Below are positions 11,701 through 22,457 of a stretch of DNA of 64,000 bases, piece after piece; within the stretch, counting starts at the first letter, position 1; each line of letters starts with the position of its first letter. The notes beneath the pieces are model-generated. The model ran no database searches. It was not told where the DNA came from and saw only the letters and a program-made list of their open reading frames with translations. Source of the stretch: Papaver somniferum. Taxonomy: Eukaryota; Streptophyta; Magnoliopsida; Ranunculales; Papaveraceae. A program made the position numbers and the translations under genes. Location of the stretch: positions 28,358,442-28,422,441 of the forward strand of contig NC_039367.1 in NCBI RefSeq assembly GCF_003573695.1. Direction: 5' to 3'.

Positions 11701-12418
11701 TAGACCCATCGTCTAATCAAGTCAACGACTGACTAATCAAATACACGTCTTCTTTGCAGACTCCACGTTCGTGAGACATCAATCACGTCACATGGGGGAT
11801 ATCAAATAGGGTTTTGGTATGGCAACCTACAAAACGTGTATTCATCCACATGAGTAAGTCATGCAAGCAGTTGAGGGAGTTAGCAAAGTAGTGGGTGGAC
11901 AATCAACCAAGTCTCCGCACGACCTGGAACTGGTTAAACCACGATTTCCCAGTTTTCCACTCTTTCACTCGAGCAACTGTTACACTTACTGGAGATCAAC
12001 CTGTCTACTATTCTAACAATAAAAATAAGTCTCTGAATCCACGATTGAAACAAGACAATTTTTCGAGCAATCACTCTCAAGAATTCCATCAGTCGACCAG
12101 AACTTTTTGGGACTTAACAGTTCACAGAAAAATGGCAGAAACCTTGAAAACATTCACAATCCTTGATCATCAATTGATCTCGCACACTTCTCATCTTCCT
12201 TCCTACAGATCAACCCTCTTCCCTCTTGTGACCGAATTGACCCTGGAATGGCCGTTGTCTTGGTTTAGGCCGGAGTCCTACAAATTGATTTCTCGAACTC
12301 AAAGCACTCATGTGTAGTGCATCTGTTTGAGGTTAGGCAGTTTGCTCGGTTGAGGAGCCTCCGTCACACGGTCGTCTCTCCATTCCCTAAAAAACAAGCA
12401 AATCGTTTTTCCCCATCA
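8756..12418 (+). repeat. 5' LTR of gypsy A
   Basis: Starts TG and probably ends CCATCA just before AAATATTGGCGACC. Net length is about 3.2 kb after removing the MITE at 11010-11419. It matches 18841-21268 with scattered substitutions and small indels, more divergent than the LTR pair of element C. The segment 10860-11560 has short direct repeats built around GCTCAATTGCTCGAATATTGATCC and CTATCAATATTCAGTAATTT, about 60-75 bp apart, also present in the 3' LTR. Confidence 0.8.
11010..11419. mobile_element. 410-bp foldback MITE, probably Mutator-like
   Basis: Inserted in the 5' LTR of gypsy A and absent from the matching part of the 3' LTR. It is flanked by an 8-bp duplication TGTTCGAA (11002-11009 and 11420-11427). 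The ends are GGGGAAGCATCCATTAACAT and, on the reverse strand, GGGGTAGGATCTGTTGACAT. Both then continue with TGGTTATAATGACATAATC. The inverted similarity extends through roughly 190 bases per arm, so almost the whole element folds on itself. The G-rich start and long arms favour a MULE origin; the 8-bp duplication would also fit hAT. Confidence 0.85.
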
Positions 12419-12424
12419 AAATAT

Positions 12425-12441
12425 TGGCGACCACAGTGGGA
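12425..12441 (+). other. Probable primer-binding site of gypsy A
   Basis: TGGCGACCACAGTGGGA lies a few bases after the 5' LTR end and begins with TGG, as expected for pairing with a tRNA CCA end. The equivalent site in gypsy B is at 38562. I cannot assign the tRNA. Confidence 0.55.
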
Positions 12442-12459
12442 GATTAATATCTTGTTACA

Positions 12460-12862
12460 ATCCAAATTTTCTCAAGATGGTCGATCATGGGGAGGTCTCA
12501 GAAACATTCAATCTCAATTCATTATCTCCCAATACCGGCAAATTTTTTCCATTACTACTAAACTCGGGTGGCCTGGTAAGGATCTCTTAGAAGCTATGAA
12601 TGCTCAAAGATCAACCATTATTGCTGATCTGATGAAAATCTTAAATGATGTAGTAACAACTCAAGCGGAAATTGTCAAGATACAGAACGAGGTGTTCGCC
12701 CTTTTGAAAGTTCTTACGGATCAGTTATCGAGGGAGCCAATCTATGATTCCTCTGAAAAGAACGTTGCTGATAATCCTTCCCATGTTATCATTGGTGTTG
12801 ATATCCATACATCCACCATGACAACGAGGGAAAAGTCTACACTCATGCTAACCGTAGAATGA
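12460..12862 (+). pseudogene. Gag N-terminal remnant of gypsy A
   Basis: An open stretch ending at 12862 encodes a heptad-like segment (LLEAMNAQRSTIIADLMKIL and the following TTQAEIVKIQNEVFALLK), consistent with the coiled N-terminus of a plant gypsy Gag. It sits directly after the primer-binding site. The canonical gag core seen in gypsy B at 39230-39720 is not recognisable here. No start codon can be chosen with confidence. Confidence 0.45.
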
Positions 12863-13331
12863 TCCATTAATCTAGCTTGGGCGTCTGTGCAAGCTCAGAA
12901 AAATTCCCGCAAACTCATAAAGAAGACACGTCTGTTTTAGCATGCTTCAATCAGAACTCTTATGATGAAAAGATAATGCCATTTTAGAAATCTCTCTTGG
13001 AGGATTTACACTCTCGGATCGTGCCCGAAGCAACTGACCGATCGACTGCTTCTCTACTCAGCCAATCCGAGCCATTTCAGAATAAAGAAGTTTGCAAGGA
13101 TATAAAGAAAAACGGATATTGTTCTGATATGAGACTCAACATCCATCCTTCATAAATGTTGTTGTTGAAATAAGTAAAAAGAAAACTGAGGCACAACAAC
13201 ACATGCATGCTTCCCAAGTATCCCAGATTTCTCCACAAAGGAAGGATAATCAAGCTCAAAACGCACAAGCACCGATTCAGCGTCAGCAAAACGACTAGGA
13301 AGACCCAGATTTTCCTTTTCCAATTGAAGAG

Positions 13332-14014
13332 GTGATGGAATTATCAGAAGTATGGATTCAAGAAGGTGCGATCAAATTTCCCAACGTCAGGAAAAAGGCG
13401 GCTGAGAAAGAAATGGAGAATCCTCGGTACTGCCGTTTCCATATATTTTTCAGTCATCTAAAAAGTGATTGCAGAATTTTGAAACACATATTCAAAGAAA
13501 AAGCTGATTCAGGAGAACTGGGGACTGAAGGAGTACACAAAAATCTCCTAGTTATAACATTCACACTCTCCGAACAACCAGTCAAAGAAGCAGTTCAGCC
13601 ATTGATAGAGCACATCTACGAATTGCTTTATCTGTCAAAGTCTCAAAGTAAGGACATGTTCGCGGATTTGAACCATATAGTGCTGGGAAACGTATGTCCA
13701 TTCTAGAAACACTCCCCGAACCTCTGGTCACTGACAAAGAGATGTATGACTGGAGACTTCTCACCACGGTCAATCTCAAAACAAATGAATTCAAGAGAGC
13801 GTTGGTCGACATTGGCACGGCTGTCAATATTATCCCTTTGAAGACTCTCAGAGCTGTAGGCATCACTCGAAAAGAATCCACTCACGCTTCTGTCTCAGTT
13901 AGAGATCATGAAGGAATATCCAGGGATGCGTACGGTTACATCATTATCAAAATAAAAACTGGTTCAACCTGGGTGGAAAACAAATTTCACATAATTAGAG
14001 AAGACCCAGGATAA
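13332..14014 (+). pseudogene. Gag C-terminal and retropepsin-like region of gypsy A, disrupted
   Basis: Two overlapping frames (13332-13706 and 13694-14014) together encode the zone that precedes the protease in gypsy polyproteins, then a retropepsin-like domain. Visible signatures are ALVDIGTAVNIIPLKTL (the catalytic D-[ST]-G is now DIG) and, after a TAA at 14012-14014, DMILGRTWIH, equivalent to the family's (I/L)LGRPW(L/I)H. The same order is found in gypsy B at 40134-40838. The mutated active-site triad, the frame change near 13700 and the stop make activity impossible as read. Confidence 0.75.
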
Positions 14015-14017
14015 GAT

Positions 14018-14777
14018 ATGATCCTCGGACGTACGTGGATTCATGCTGAAAAGGTAACTCCAACACCTTCAATTGCACATTTCTCTGTCGAAGAAAGCTC
14101 TGATACGAAAGAAGTTGAGGATACTGCATCATTCGATCATCAGGAGGAAGTCAAAGCCTTGATGGATCTGACGCAAAAACCTAAAGAAAATTCTCATGCT
14201 TTCATCAAAAGGTTCCGTACTCAGGGAAGTTTTATTTCCCCTCATGCACCCATATTATCAATTTTCAAACATGCTGCTCTGGTACGGGGGCTTCACTCTA
14301 CCAGCAATTTAGCTATTGCAAAATGCTATGAGTGGTTGGTCTCGCCTCAACAATATTTTATTAAATGGTTGAATGTGGAGCCTCTTCGAACCGAGCACCT
14401 CATCGAAAAATTTATTGCTGAAATAATGGACAAGTGTGACATAGAATACCCTGGATATTCTCCGCAATTATGCAGGTGTGTCCATACGTGCCGCAAGATT
14501 AGAAAGTTCCACAAACATGAAATCCCATTGTACGAGGAATTTCGAACCAACAGAAAATATTCAGGACAAGAACGATCAAGCCTAAAAAATTTCACGAAGG
14601 GGATTTAGTTCTCAAAGTAGCTAAGCGTAATCTCCATTCTGCAAGAAAGTCCAACTTGGAAGGGCCTTTTATGATTGCTAAATCGACGATTGGAGGATAT
14701 TACAAGTTGGTTGATATGAAGGGAAAGAATAATGTACCAGTGATACAGTAGAATTGGCTCAAAGCCTTTAACGCCTG
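14018..14777 (+). pseudogene. Gag-like motif fused to integrase C-terminal tail, gypsy A
   Basis: After the protease, the frame encodes KENSHAFIKRFRTQGSF, a motif also found after the protease in gypsy B (near 40930). It then reads a region that in intact elements would be followed by polymerase. Instead a shifted frame at 14580-14777 encodes FHEGDLVLKVAKRNLHSA, WEGPFMIA, GGYYKLVDM and NWLKAF, the end of a gypsy integrase (GPF/Y-type tail). Reverse transcriptase, RNase H and the integrase catalytic core are absent. The shared arrangement with gypsy B argues against an accidental deletion in this copy alone. Confidence 0.7.
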
Positions 14778-15076
14778 AGATATTCAGCATTTTGGGGTGT
14801 TGTATGTTCAAGGAACGAACAAACACTCGAGACACTTATTGCATTTTAGGATTTTCTTTCACCTGCATTTTCAATTCCTCCAAAACTTTTGCAATTCTTG
14901 CATTCAGTATTTGAACACAGCAATTTACCAAAGTTCCTTTTATTCCAAAAAATCTCAGTCAAATATAAAAGAAAATCCTCAATCACCCACCTATCCAAAA
15001 TCAATCAAAGAATCAAAACCAAAATAAAACTTCACATCTCTCAGAAGTTTAAGGTTTAAGAGATTATGGAAAGAAA
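14778..15076. other. Spacer between integrase tail and antisense gene
   Basis: AT-rich sequence with no supported gene; it separates the sense remnants from the convergent antisense gene ending at 15077. Confidence 0.4.
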
Positions 15077-16797
15077 CTAAAGGAAATCAGCAAAGTAAGA
15101 TTTATGTTTCTCTGCATTCTTCAAGACTTGGAAAGCCTCCTTATCCAACTCCAGATCTTCGGTCGATCTAGCGATATTAGCCATCTTCTCCACCACAACA
15201 TCACTGAGAAAAGGTACATTGTTCTCCACTGCCTCCTTGATAGTGTTGATCCTTTAGCGAAGCCACTTTACATTAAAACCAAGCTCCTCGGATATTCCCA
15301 AGTTATACTCCTAATCAAAGAGTATATCTTGAGTCACGTTATTTCTAGCTCTAGGTCGTATATCATCTATGACACGCAAGATAGCTCCTACTTGCATTGT
15401 CAAGAAGTAACTGCGTTTGGGGTCTTTGTTAACAACGGTATGACGTACATCTTTCATAGCTTCTCATACATATCAGCATATCCAATGGGAACACTAAATC
15501 CAACTGGTGTATGATATGGGAGTAATTCACCGAACGGGGGATCGAAAACAATCCCTGCATTATGGTATTCGTGTACCACTATGCGATTCTCAATTATTGG
15601 AGAAACTTCTACAGTCATGGCAATAGTTTCTTCTGAAACAGTCTCTTCTACTCTTGGCACGGTTTCTTCCGTCATTGGAGAAACAACAATTGGAGTTTCG
15701 ATCTCCTCAACAGTTTCAGTAACGACCCTCTCATGACCTTGAATTACAGGGATGGTTGTCTCTTTATCAATAACTCAGGGGTTGATCGAATCATCATTAT
15801 TGGTTCCATTATGCTCAACTCCATCGTTTTCCACCTAATACAACGAGGATATGGATTATAGGTTTTCAAGATGGGAATTCAAAGGGTAATCATAAAATTC
15901 AGAAGTAAAGTCAAACAACATCAAGATACTTTATTATGTGTACAAGATGCAAGCAAATGACAAAATCTCACGAAAAGACGTTTTACAGCAAGTCTGTTTG
16001 AAGTGATTTTACACTGCCCTGTACAAAGCGGTGAACTGGGAGAAATTGCTAAGGAATAAAAGGTTTAGTAATATTTCGTTTTCTCATATGAATGTTTTCT
16101 ACAACATATAAAAATCTCATAGCAATCGGATAAATGAGCAAAAAGATGTGGTTGAAACATTGAACTACATGCCAGCTGAAAAATTTATGGAAGTCTCCTG
16201 GAAGTTTACTATTTCACCTATTTCGGCCCCTAAACATGCTCAAAACTCAAAAAAGCTTCTTCGATAAAGCTTGGAAATTTTTTGGGCATGAGGAAACATG
16301 GGTAGATCGCAAAATTCCGACATCGTACGAAGATTCTACAGTGTTTTTCTAAAATACTAAGTTCTGAAATTTTCTAATGACGTATTTCACTAAAAATTTT
16401 CATTCATTCATATGGATTATCATTCATTCATTCATTCACAAATCATCAATTTCATACTTCTATGAAGAAAGTACAGGAGGAGCACTTACTTGAGGGGTCT
16501 CTAAACCGCTCGGAGGATTGATGTCGTTAAAACCACCGTTAATAGCATTATTACTTCCATTCGGTTACGGGTTTTGAAGATCCTATGTCTCCTTATTTCC
16601 CAAGGAGGAATGTGCTTCAACAGTATTTTGTTTATCCATGACAATCTCCTTCTGGATACATCAACAACAATTATTATTATATGCAAGGAGATGCCACGAT
16701 CGCTTGCGCGAAGGAGATACTTACATCGATTCGTCTTCATCCATGGTGCTGGATTCATGGTTTGCTCTCCCAGCAGGAGCAAGTCGAAAGACCGTCG
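15077..16797 (-). pseudogene. Spliced antisense gene in gypsy A, function unknown
   Basis: Reading the minus strand: a short exon near 16797-16706 (TMDEDES) ends at a GTAAGT donor. A TATCCAG acceptor opens exon 16651-16490 (MDKQNTVEAHSSLGNKET ... PSGLETPQ), which ends at GTAAGT. A TATTAG acceptor opens exon 15834-15077 (VENDGVEHNG...). The last exon runs about 250 codons through acidic VEETV/ETVEEIETP segments, FDPPFGELLPYHTPVGF, a KDVRHTVVNKDPKRSYFLT segment and a helical end, to a TAG at 15077. Lesions are a TGA near 15774, a frame slip near 15455 and two later stops. In-phase splicing and continuity of coding sense make this more than chance. I do not recognise the domain. Antisense extra genes between integrase and 3' LTR are known in plant Tat-type gypsy elements. 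Confidence 0.6.
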
Positions 16798-17216
16798 ATG
16801 AAACAAAACTCTGAAACAAGGTAAAAAATATTTGTTTTGTGATCCGAATTACATGGAAAAGAAAAGGTCACGGCGAGAAGAAAAGTAATCATACTGGGTA
16901 CTGATAGCCTGTGACCATGATTGGACAAGGTCAAGAGTCGGCATACTAATTCGAGTTGACCGTTTGTGCATATCACATGTTTCTTTAACTCAAACAGTGT
17001 CTACCCGGTCTAGCATTTTCAACATATGAACAGACGGATACCAGAAGGAGTTATGATCAATATTTTATGAATATGGACGTTCGTCCACTTCATTCAAAAC
17101 AGAAGCATAAAAGAAAATACCAAGATGTATAATGAAAGGATTTTCATTCGACAATCCTTAAGACATCTACTTCTACAAATAAAATGGTCAACTACTCAGG
17201 AGGATTGCAAGCAAGA

Positions 17217-17800
17217 CTAGTTATCAGATTCATTGAATCCATCATCGTCTTCACGATCATCATCCTCCATGGAATATTCTTCAAGTTCTTCCTCAGGGTC
17301 ATTATCAGAATCTTTACCGGGAGCTTCTTCCAATTGGTCTTCAGGATCATCATCCATCACATCTAAGTATTCATCTTCTTCATACTCGACTCGGAGATCA
17401 GCCTTGGCTAACCGTTCAACTCTCATAACGGATTCATGTGGTTTGATCCTGCACTCAAGAGGTTTCCAGGCAGACTCAACCTCGTCTGTATCTGAATTAG
17501 GAGCTACACTATCAGCATGGGATCGAAATTCATCTTCTGCTAACATTGTTTGCTACGTCGCTTCTGCCGATAAATTGCGAGCTTCTCATTTTTCAGCTCT
17601 TTTCCTATGAGATATTTCATCGCGTCTCAGTTTTGCTACTCCTACATGGTTAAGAGGCATGACGCGTACCAGTTCTCTCGCCCTGTCTAAAGGTTGATCA
17701 ACCTTCGCATGAACATCTGCTAATCTTTCATCTTCAATTGAGTATTTCTGGAGCATTTCCCAAAAGAGTCAGAGACGTGGTCATCACCAGGAGATGCCAT
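17217..17800 (-). pseudogene. Acidic antisense ORF of gypsy A (MASPGDDH-type)
   Basis: On the minus strand an ATG at 17800 encodes MASPGDDHVSDSFG. After a one-base frame slip the reading continues IEDERLADVHAKVDQPLDRA, RVMPLNHVGVAKLRRDEI and, after a stop near 17600, a highly acidic tail rich in DDDPED, EEELEE and DDREDDD, ending at 17217. The N-terminus matches the antisense ORF of gypsy B (MGSSGDDHTFDSS at 43115), so the two genes are homologous. No known domain is recognised. It may be an upstream exon of the antisense gene ending at 15077. Confidence 0.6.
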
Positions 17801-18826
17801 TAGTTGTCACCGAAAGTGCTGGAGTCAAAACTAGTTGGCAACAATATGATTTAAAATGATAACTCTCCAACTCTTAGCTGTTTATAATTTCACTAGATGC
17901 AGTGATTACAACGCAGAATCTTGAGGATTTGTTCGTTCCTTTAAAACCTGTGATGAACAAAAGTCATTATTCAAATTCATAACTTGATTTTCATATGAAC
18001 AATTCACATAATTTTTACCGTGTGAGCGACTCCCACCGAGTGAACAATTATTGATTTTCGTGCATACACTATTAAATCGCAAAATTCACGAAAAATGTAT
18101 TTCATCACACGTAATTGTTTTCTTTCAACAATTGCTCGAAAAAATTTAACTCACGTAATTTCAAAAAAAAAAAATTTACGTGAGCAGGTCACGCCTAAAT
18201 TTTTTTCGCTCGAACGAGCATTCATCTATCAAACGGGTCCTTTTCTATTTTACAAAGGTCCACATATTCTACATAAATTTTGATTTTCATGAAAGATCAT
18301 AAACAAGATTTTATCATTATACGCAGGTCTATTTCAAAAAAAAAATCTCTCATAAGTTAGGGATTATCGTTTGTTTCCTAAACCGACGGACGACTGTTTG
18401 CTAAAAACTGATATTTTCATAAAACCTAGCATGCATGCACTCATATGAAATTTTGTTTTATGAACAACTCATGAATAACACACAGTAAAAAATATTTTTT
18501 TTAGGGTCTCTTACCTTTTATATCAATTTTTTGTTTCCAAAAACCTAATAAAACAAGGATTTCCTTTTTTGAGCCGGGTCCAAACGCTAAACTGACCAAA
18601 ACTAGACACCTGACCGATCAAATTAGCAGTGCCTCGTCTCTCCGTACTCGTGAGATGACACTCTATCACATTACCAGATTCCTTATTTGGGCATTTGCTC
18701 GCACATGACATCATTGGAGCAAATCGGGGATTCTGAAAATGCCTTTTACGACTAAGTTCGACTACTTATCTTGTCTACTGAAATCACCATCTATTGCTTA
18801 CCGCGGAACATGACTGTCCCTCACTA

Positions 18827-18840
18827 AGCAGGGGACTTAA
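18827..18840 (+). other. Polypurine tract of gypsy A
   Basis: AGCAGGGGACTTAA lies immediately before the 3' LTR start TGTTGATGG. Gypsy B has the identical sequence before its 3' LTR (44002-44015). Confidence 0.75.
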
Positions 18841-21268
18841 TGTTGATGGTGGATTTTCGACAAGGGCTAAAATCGTAAAATCATGATATTGCATGTTTCT
18901 GACTCGGCTTCAGGAATGTATGTGACGATTCATGTTTTATGATCCGTGAACTGTTTCACGACCACTGACTGAGTGAGTGTTCCTCTCAGAGCTATGATGA
19001 AAATGTCTCTCGAAAGGCCTCCCCGGCTGCGCGTTCGATGCTTCACACATTTCATCATCACCTCTATGTAGAATTTTAATGATTGGGCGGTTCCCTAGAC
19101 ATAATGTTTGTTAGAGATCTTAACGCCTTCAGGACGTCACGCTTCACGTTGTTCCCTGACTATATAGAGAGACCCACCTCTACATAGAATCAAAATACTT
19201 AGGCGGTTCTCTAGACATATTTGTTATAAGGACTAATGCCTTCAGGACGTCACACTACTCGTTGTTCCCTGACTACGTAGAGAGACCGTGTATAGAATCA
19301 GGCGGTTATTTAGACATAATTGTTTTTTAGAGAGATTAACGCCTTCAGGACGTCACGCCGCTCTTTGTTCCCTGAGTATACACCCCTCAGAACGAGTATG
19401 ATGCTTCAGTTATCTCATATCTCGATTCTGCAAATAGATTAATTCTAGTGTCATTCGCCAACTGAATTCCTAGGAAATAATCTAATCTATCTCATTACTC
19501 CGTTTTATGGATTATTCCCGACTGAATTCCATGAATTAGTAATAGATAATCACTATCCGGTAGTCTGAGCCACCGTCGAGTAAGTCCTGAGAAAATGGTG
19601 CAAGTGCACTTGATAATAATGCACGAACGATCACCCGAAGGCACGAACCAACGTTCGAAAATATGGATAAACGAGCAACTTATGGAAGAAAATAACATTA
19701 AATAAAATAAGCAAGAGGCATGGGACCGGGTCCACTGGACGGCCAGCCATCCATACCGCCGTGGCCGGTTCCCCTCTCCTATTATTTTATTTTGTTTTAT
19801 TTTATTTTATTTCGCTTATCTCATGAAGACTCCATTTGAGCAAACTCCCTCATTAGATCGAAACTCCCTCGTTTGAGCGAAACTCTTAGTTTTCCATACT
19901 TTCATCAAGCAAAAAAGGGAAAGGTGTCACGAGACCGAGCCACCTAGCCGGCCGGCCATGCCCTAGACGTGGATGGTCCCACACCTTGCAATCCCTTATT
20001 TTCTTATATTATTATTTCCATCATTTCATGAAACTCCATCGATTGAGCGAAAATCCTATTTTTTCAATAATTTCTTAAATATTGCTCAAACCCTGGAAAA
20101 GCCAAAAAGTCAAATGGTCTTGACCGACTAGGCTACTCAAGTGAAATACTAAAAAAATTATTATTTTAATATTCTCAAAATATCGGTCGCACGAGCGAAG
20201 TTCTGCTCGTTCATTCGAGCAAAATTGAGAGTTACAGTCAAGATCAAACTCTTCTGAAAATCCAAAATATTGCTCAAACGCTCACCATAAAAATACCAAA
20301 ACTCTCACGACTGAGACACGGACAATATGGTGACACAAGCATGTTTCCTTGACCGACCAAGGCCGGCCTTGAGGTTTACAATGAGCCGGTCCCACATATT
20401 TTCATAATTTTGACCTAATTTGCTATCAATTGCTCATACTGGGTCCAAACTCTTTCCAACCAAATTGGGGCTTGCTCAAACGACTGTCAGCTGGTCCCAC
20501 GACCACCAAGGGCCGGTTTCATGCCCTCTTGGTCGGTCCCTCATCTCTCCATAACTAGCTTTTATTACCTAACGCTCAAACGAGCACTATTCTAATAAAT
20601 GATCAAACCAGCGTTTGATCATTCTTTCACCAACTGGTCAACAAAGGACTTTGGTGCATGCTCACTCGAGCACTTGGGAGATACATGGTCGACCATAATC
20701 CCATGTTGTCAGTCCATCCTTCACTCAATGACTCATTTTGAGTAAATCATCAATTGACCAACAATTGATCAAAAATTTGGGTTTCGAACAATTGTTATGC
20801 AAATCATAATTCTGAGCAAATTCAAACACTAATAGTTTTATGTTGATCTAGCAATCGTCTGAATTAATTATACAATATTCGGTCAAGCTACCAATATTCT
20901 AATTAATATATTATTTGGTCACGCTACCAATAATTCATCGAATCAGCAATACTTACTCAATTGCTCGAATATTGATCCAACTATCAATATTCAGTAATTT
21001 ATCTAATGAGCAATACTTGCTCAATTGTTCGAATATTGATCAAACTATCAATATTCAGAAATTTATCGACTGAGCAATACTTGCTCAATTATTCGAATAT
21101 TGACCCAACTATCAATATTCAGTAATTTATCGAATGAGAAATACTTGCTAAATTGCTCGAATATTGATCCATCTATCAATATTCGGTAATATACCGATGT
21201 TCGAACACTGATTCAACTATCAATATTTAACAATTCATCGGACAATATTTGCTCAGACGAACAATATC
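18841..21268 (+). repeat. 3' LTR of gypsy A, truncated
   Basis: Aligns with 8756 to about 11607 of the 5' LTR minus the MITE. The last 800 bases of the LTR are missing because a copia LTR begins at 21269. Confidence 0.85.
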
Positions 21269-22457
21269 TGTTAGAGCATTGCTCGGTCGAACTTGCATGC
21301 GTTGCTATTTCAAGCATGTTTGTCAATGTTAGTGATCAAAACTATAAGTCTTGATTTTTAGAGTATTTGTAGATGTTCCGGACTATGACATAGATAGTGT
21401 AGTTGAGCTTACGTCTCTCGACGTTCATCTCTTGAAGATGAATAACTACTAAGGGGAGCTTGTGGAACTTCTTCGGCAAAAGTTATGTGGAGACTTGAAC
21501 TTATCTATCACTTGGAAAGTATATTTCTACTATCTCCTATATTGAGACATAGGTCGTGTTACGATATAGTTTTCTCTATACACATTTGATATTTCGAGGT
21601 GAGTATATCTTGCTTACATATTTCTCGAAATATGTGTTGGTAAGATTTCTCTTCGACCAAGTTCATCTTATATCATGAGAAAATTGCCGAGTAACATCTT
21701 ACATGGTTTGTGTGATACAATAATTTTGTGTAAGACTTGGAAGGTTTCAATAATGATTATTTCAATATCTTGAAAATTGCTTCGATGCTAATAGTGTGTG
21801 AGAACGGATATTGACATTATAGAAGAATGTTTCAATGATTGAAATAAAGAGTTGATGATGTAACCATCTTTGGATATAAGCATATATAGTGTGTTTGCAC
21901 ATTAGTGTATAAGTCCATAAACCGGAAACCAAGAGTATGCATATGTGTGTATACGAAATTGGTGAAGGAGACAGGTTAAGTATGCATACCCGTACGCATA
22001 TTGGCGGAAGTTCTCGAACCTAGAATTTCTGTTGAGTTTGGTTTTGGAAAAACTCTTAACTAGTCACCTTAAGTATGCGTACTTGTACACATACTTGCGG
22101 AAGTTTTTGAACTGAAAATTTCTGCTGAGTTTGGGAACTTTACATACTCAAAAACCGGTTGCTTAAGTACGCATACCCGTACGCATACTTAAGCTGATTA
22201 CTTTGTAAAATCGTTCAAGTCCATGAACTTAAACATTTAAATCATAAGGAATGCATCTTTGCAAACCGTGGCTATAGTGATCATGATTGATTCACGTGAA
22301 TCAAACCTATTTGATTTCAATTGTATTTTCTAAACAATTGAACAACTCTTAACTAGTTTCATTTGATTCATTTGAACTAGTTATGGTTAAGATGAATAAG
22401 GTTGATATGAGAGTAATCATATGGCTAACCTCGGTTAATTATTTGTGAACCAACATG
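21269..22457 (+). mobile_element. Copia-type LTR fragment
   Basis: Starts TGTTAGAGCATTGCTCGGTC, the same opening as the copia LTR at 32638 (TGTTAGAGCACAACTCGGTT), and interrupts the 3' LTR of gypsy A. It is itself interrupted at 22458 by gypsy C. No internal copia coding sequence is present. Region 22037-22197 contains three copies of a motif of the form TTAAGTATGCGTACCCGTAC followed by GCATACTT and GCGGAAGTT. Confidence 0.65.
22037..22197. repeat. Near-palindromic GTACGCATAC repeats in the copia LTR
   Basis: Three imperfect copies of AAGTATGCATACCCGTACGC-type sequence occur at about 22037, 22071 and 22155. The last has outer arms GCTTAAGTA and TACTTAAGC around a doubled TACGCATAC. Confidence 0.7.

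Larger units (their letters stand above)
8756..21268 (+). mobile_element. Non-autonomous Ty3/gypsy element A
   Basis: The two LTRs begin with TGTTATGGTGGAATTTT (8756) and TGTTGATGGTGGATTTT (18841) and stay alignable for about 2.4 kb. A primer-binding-like TGGCGACC motif (12425) follows the 5' LTR and a purine tract precedes the 3' LTR (18827-18840). The internal region holds fragments of gag, protease and the integrase C-terminus but no reverse transcriptase, RNase H or integrase core. Spliced antisense genes occupy the 3' third. The 3' LTR is cut off at 21268, exactly where a copia TGTTAGAGC terminus begins. Confidence 0.85.

Noticed and set aside
17233..17610. Ser-rich plus-strand ORF
   Set aside because: It is the complement of the acidic antisense gene; serine runs result from GAT/GAA codons read backwards.
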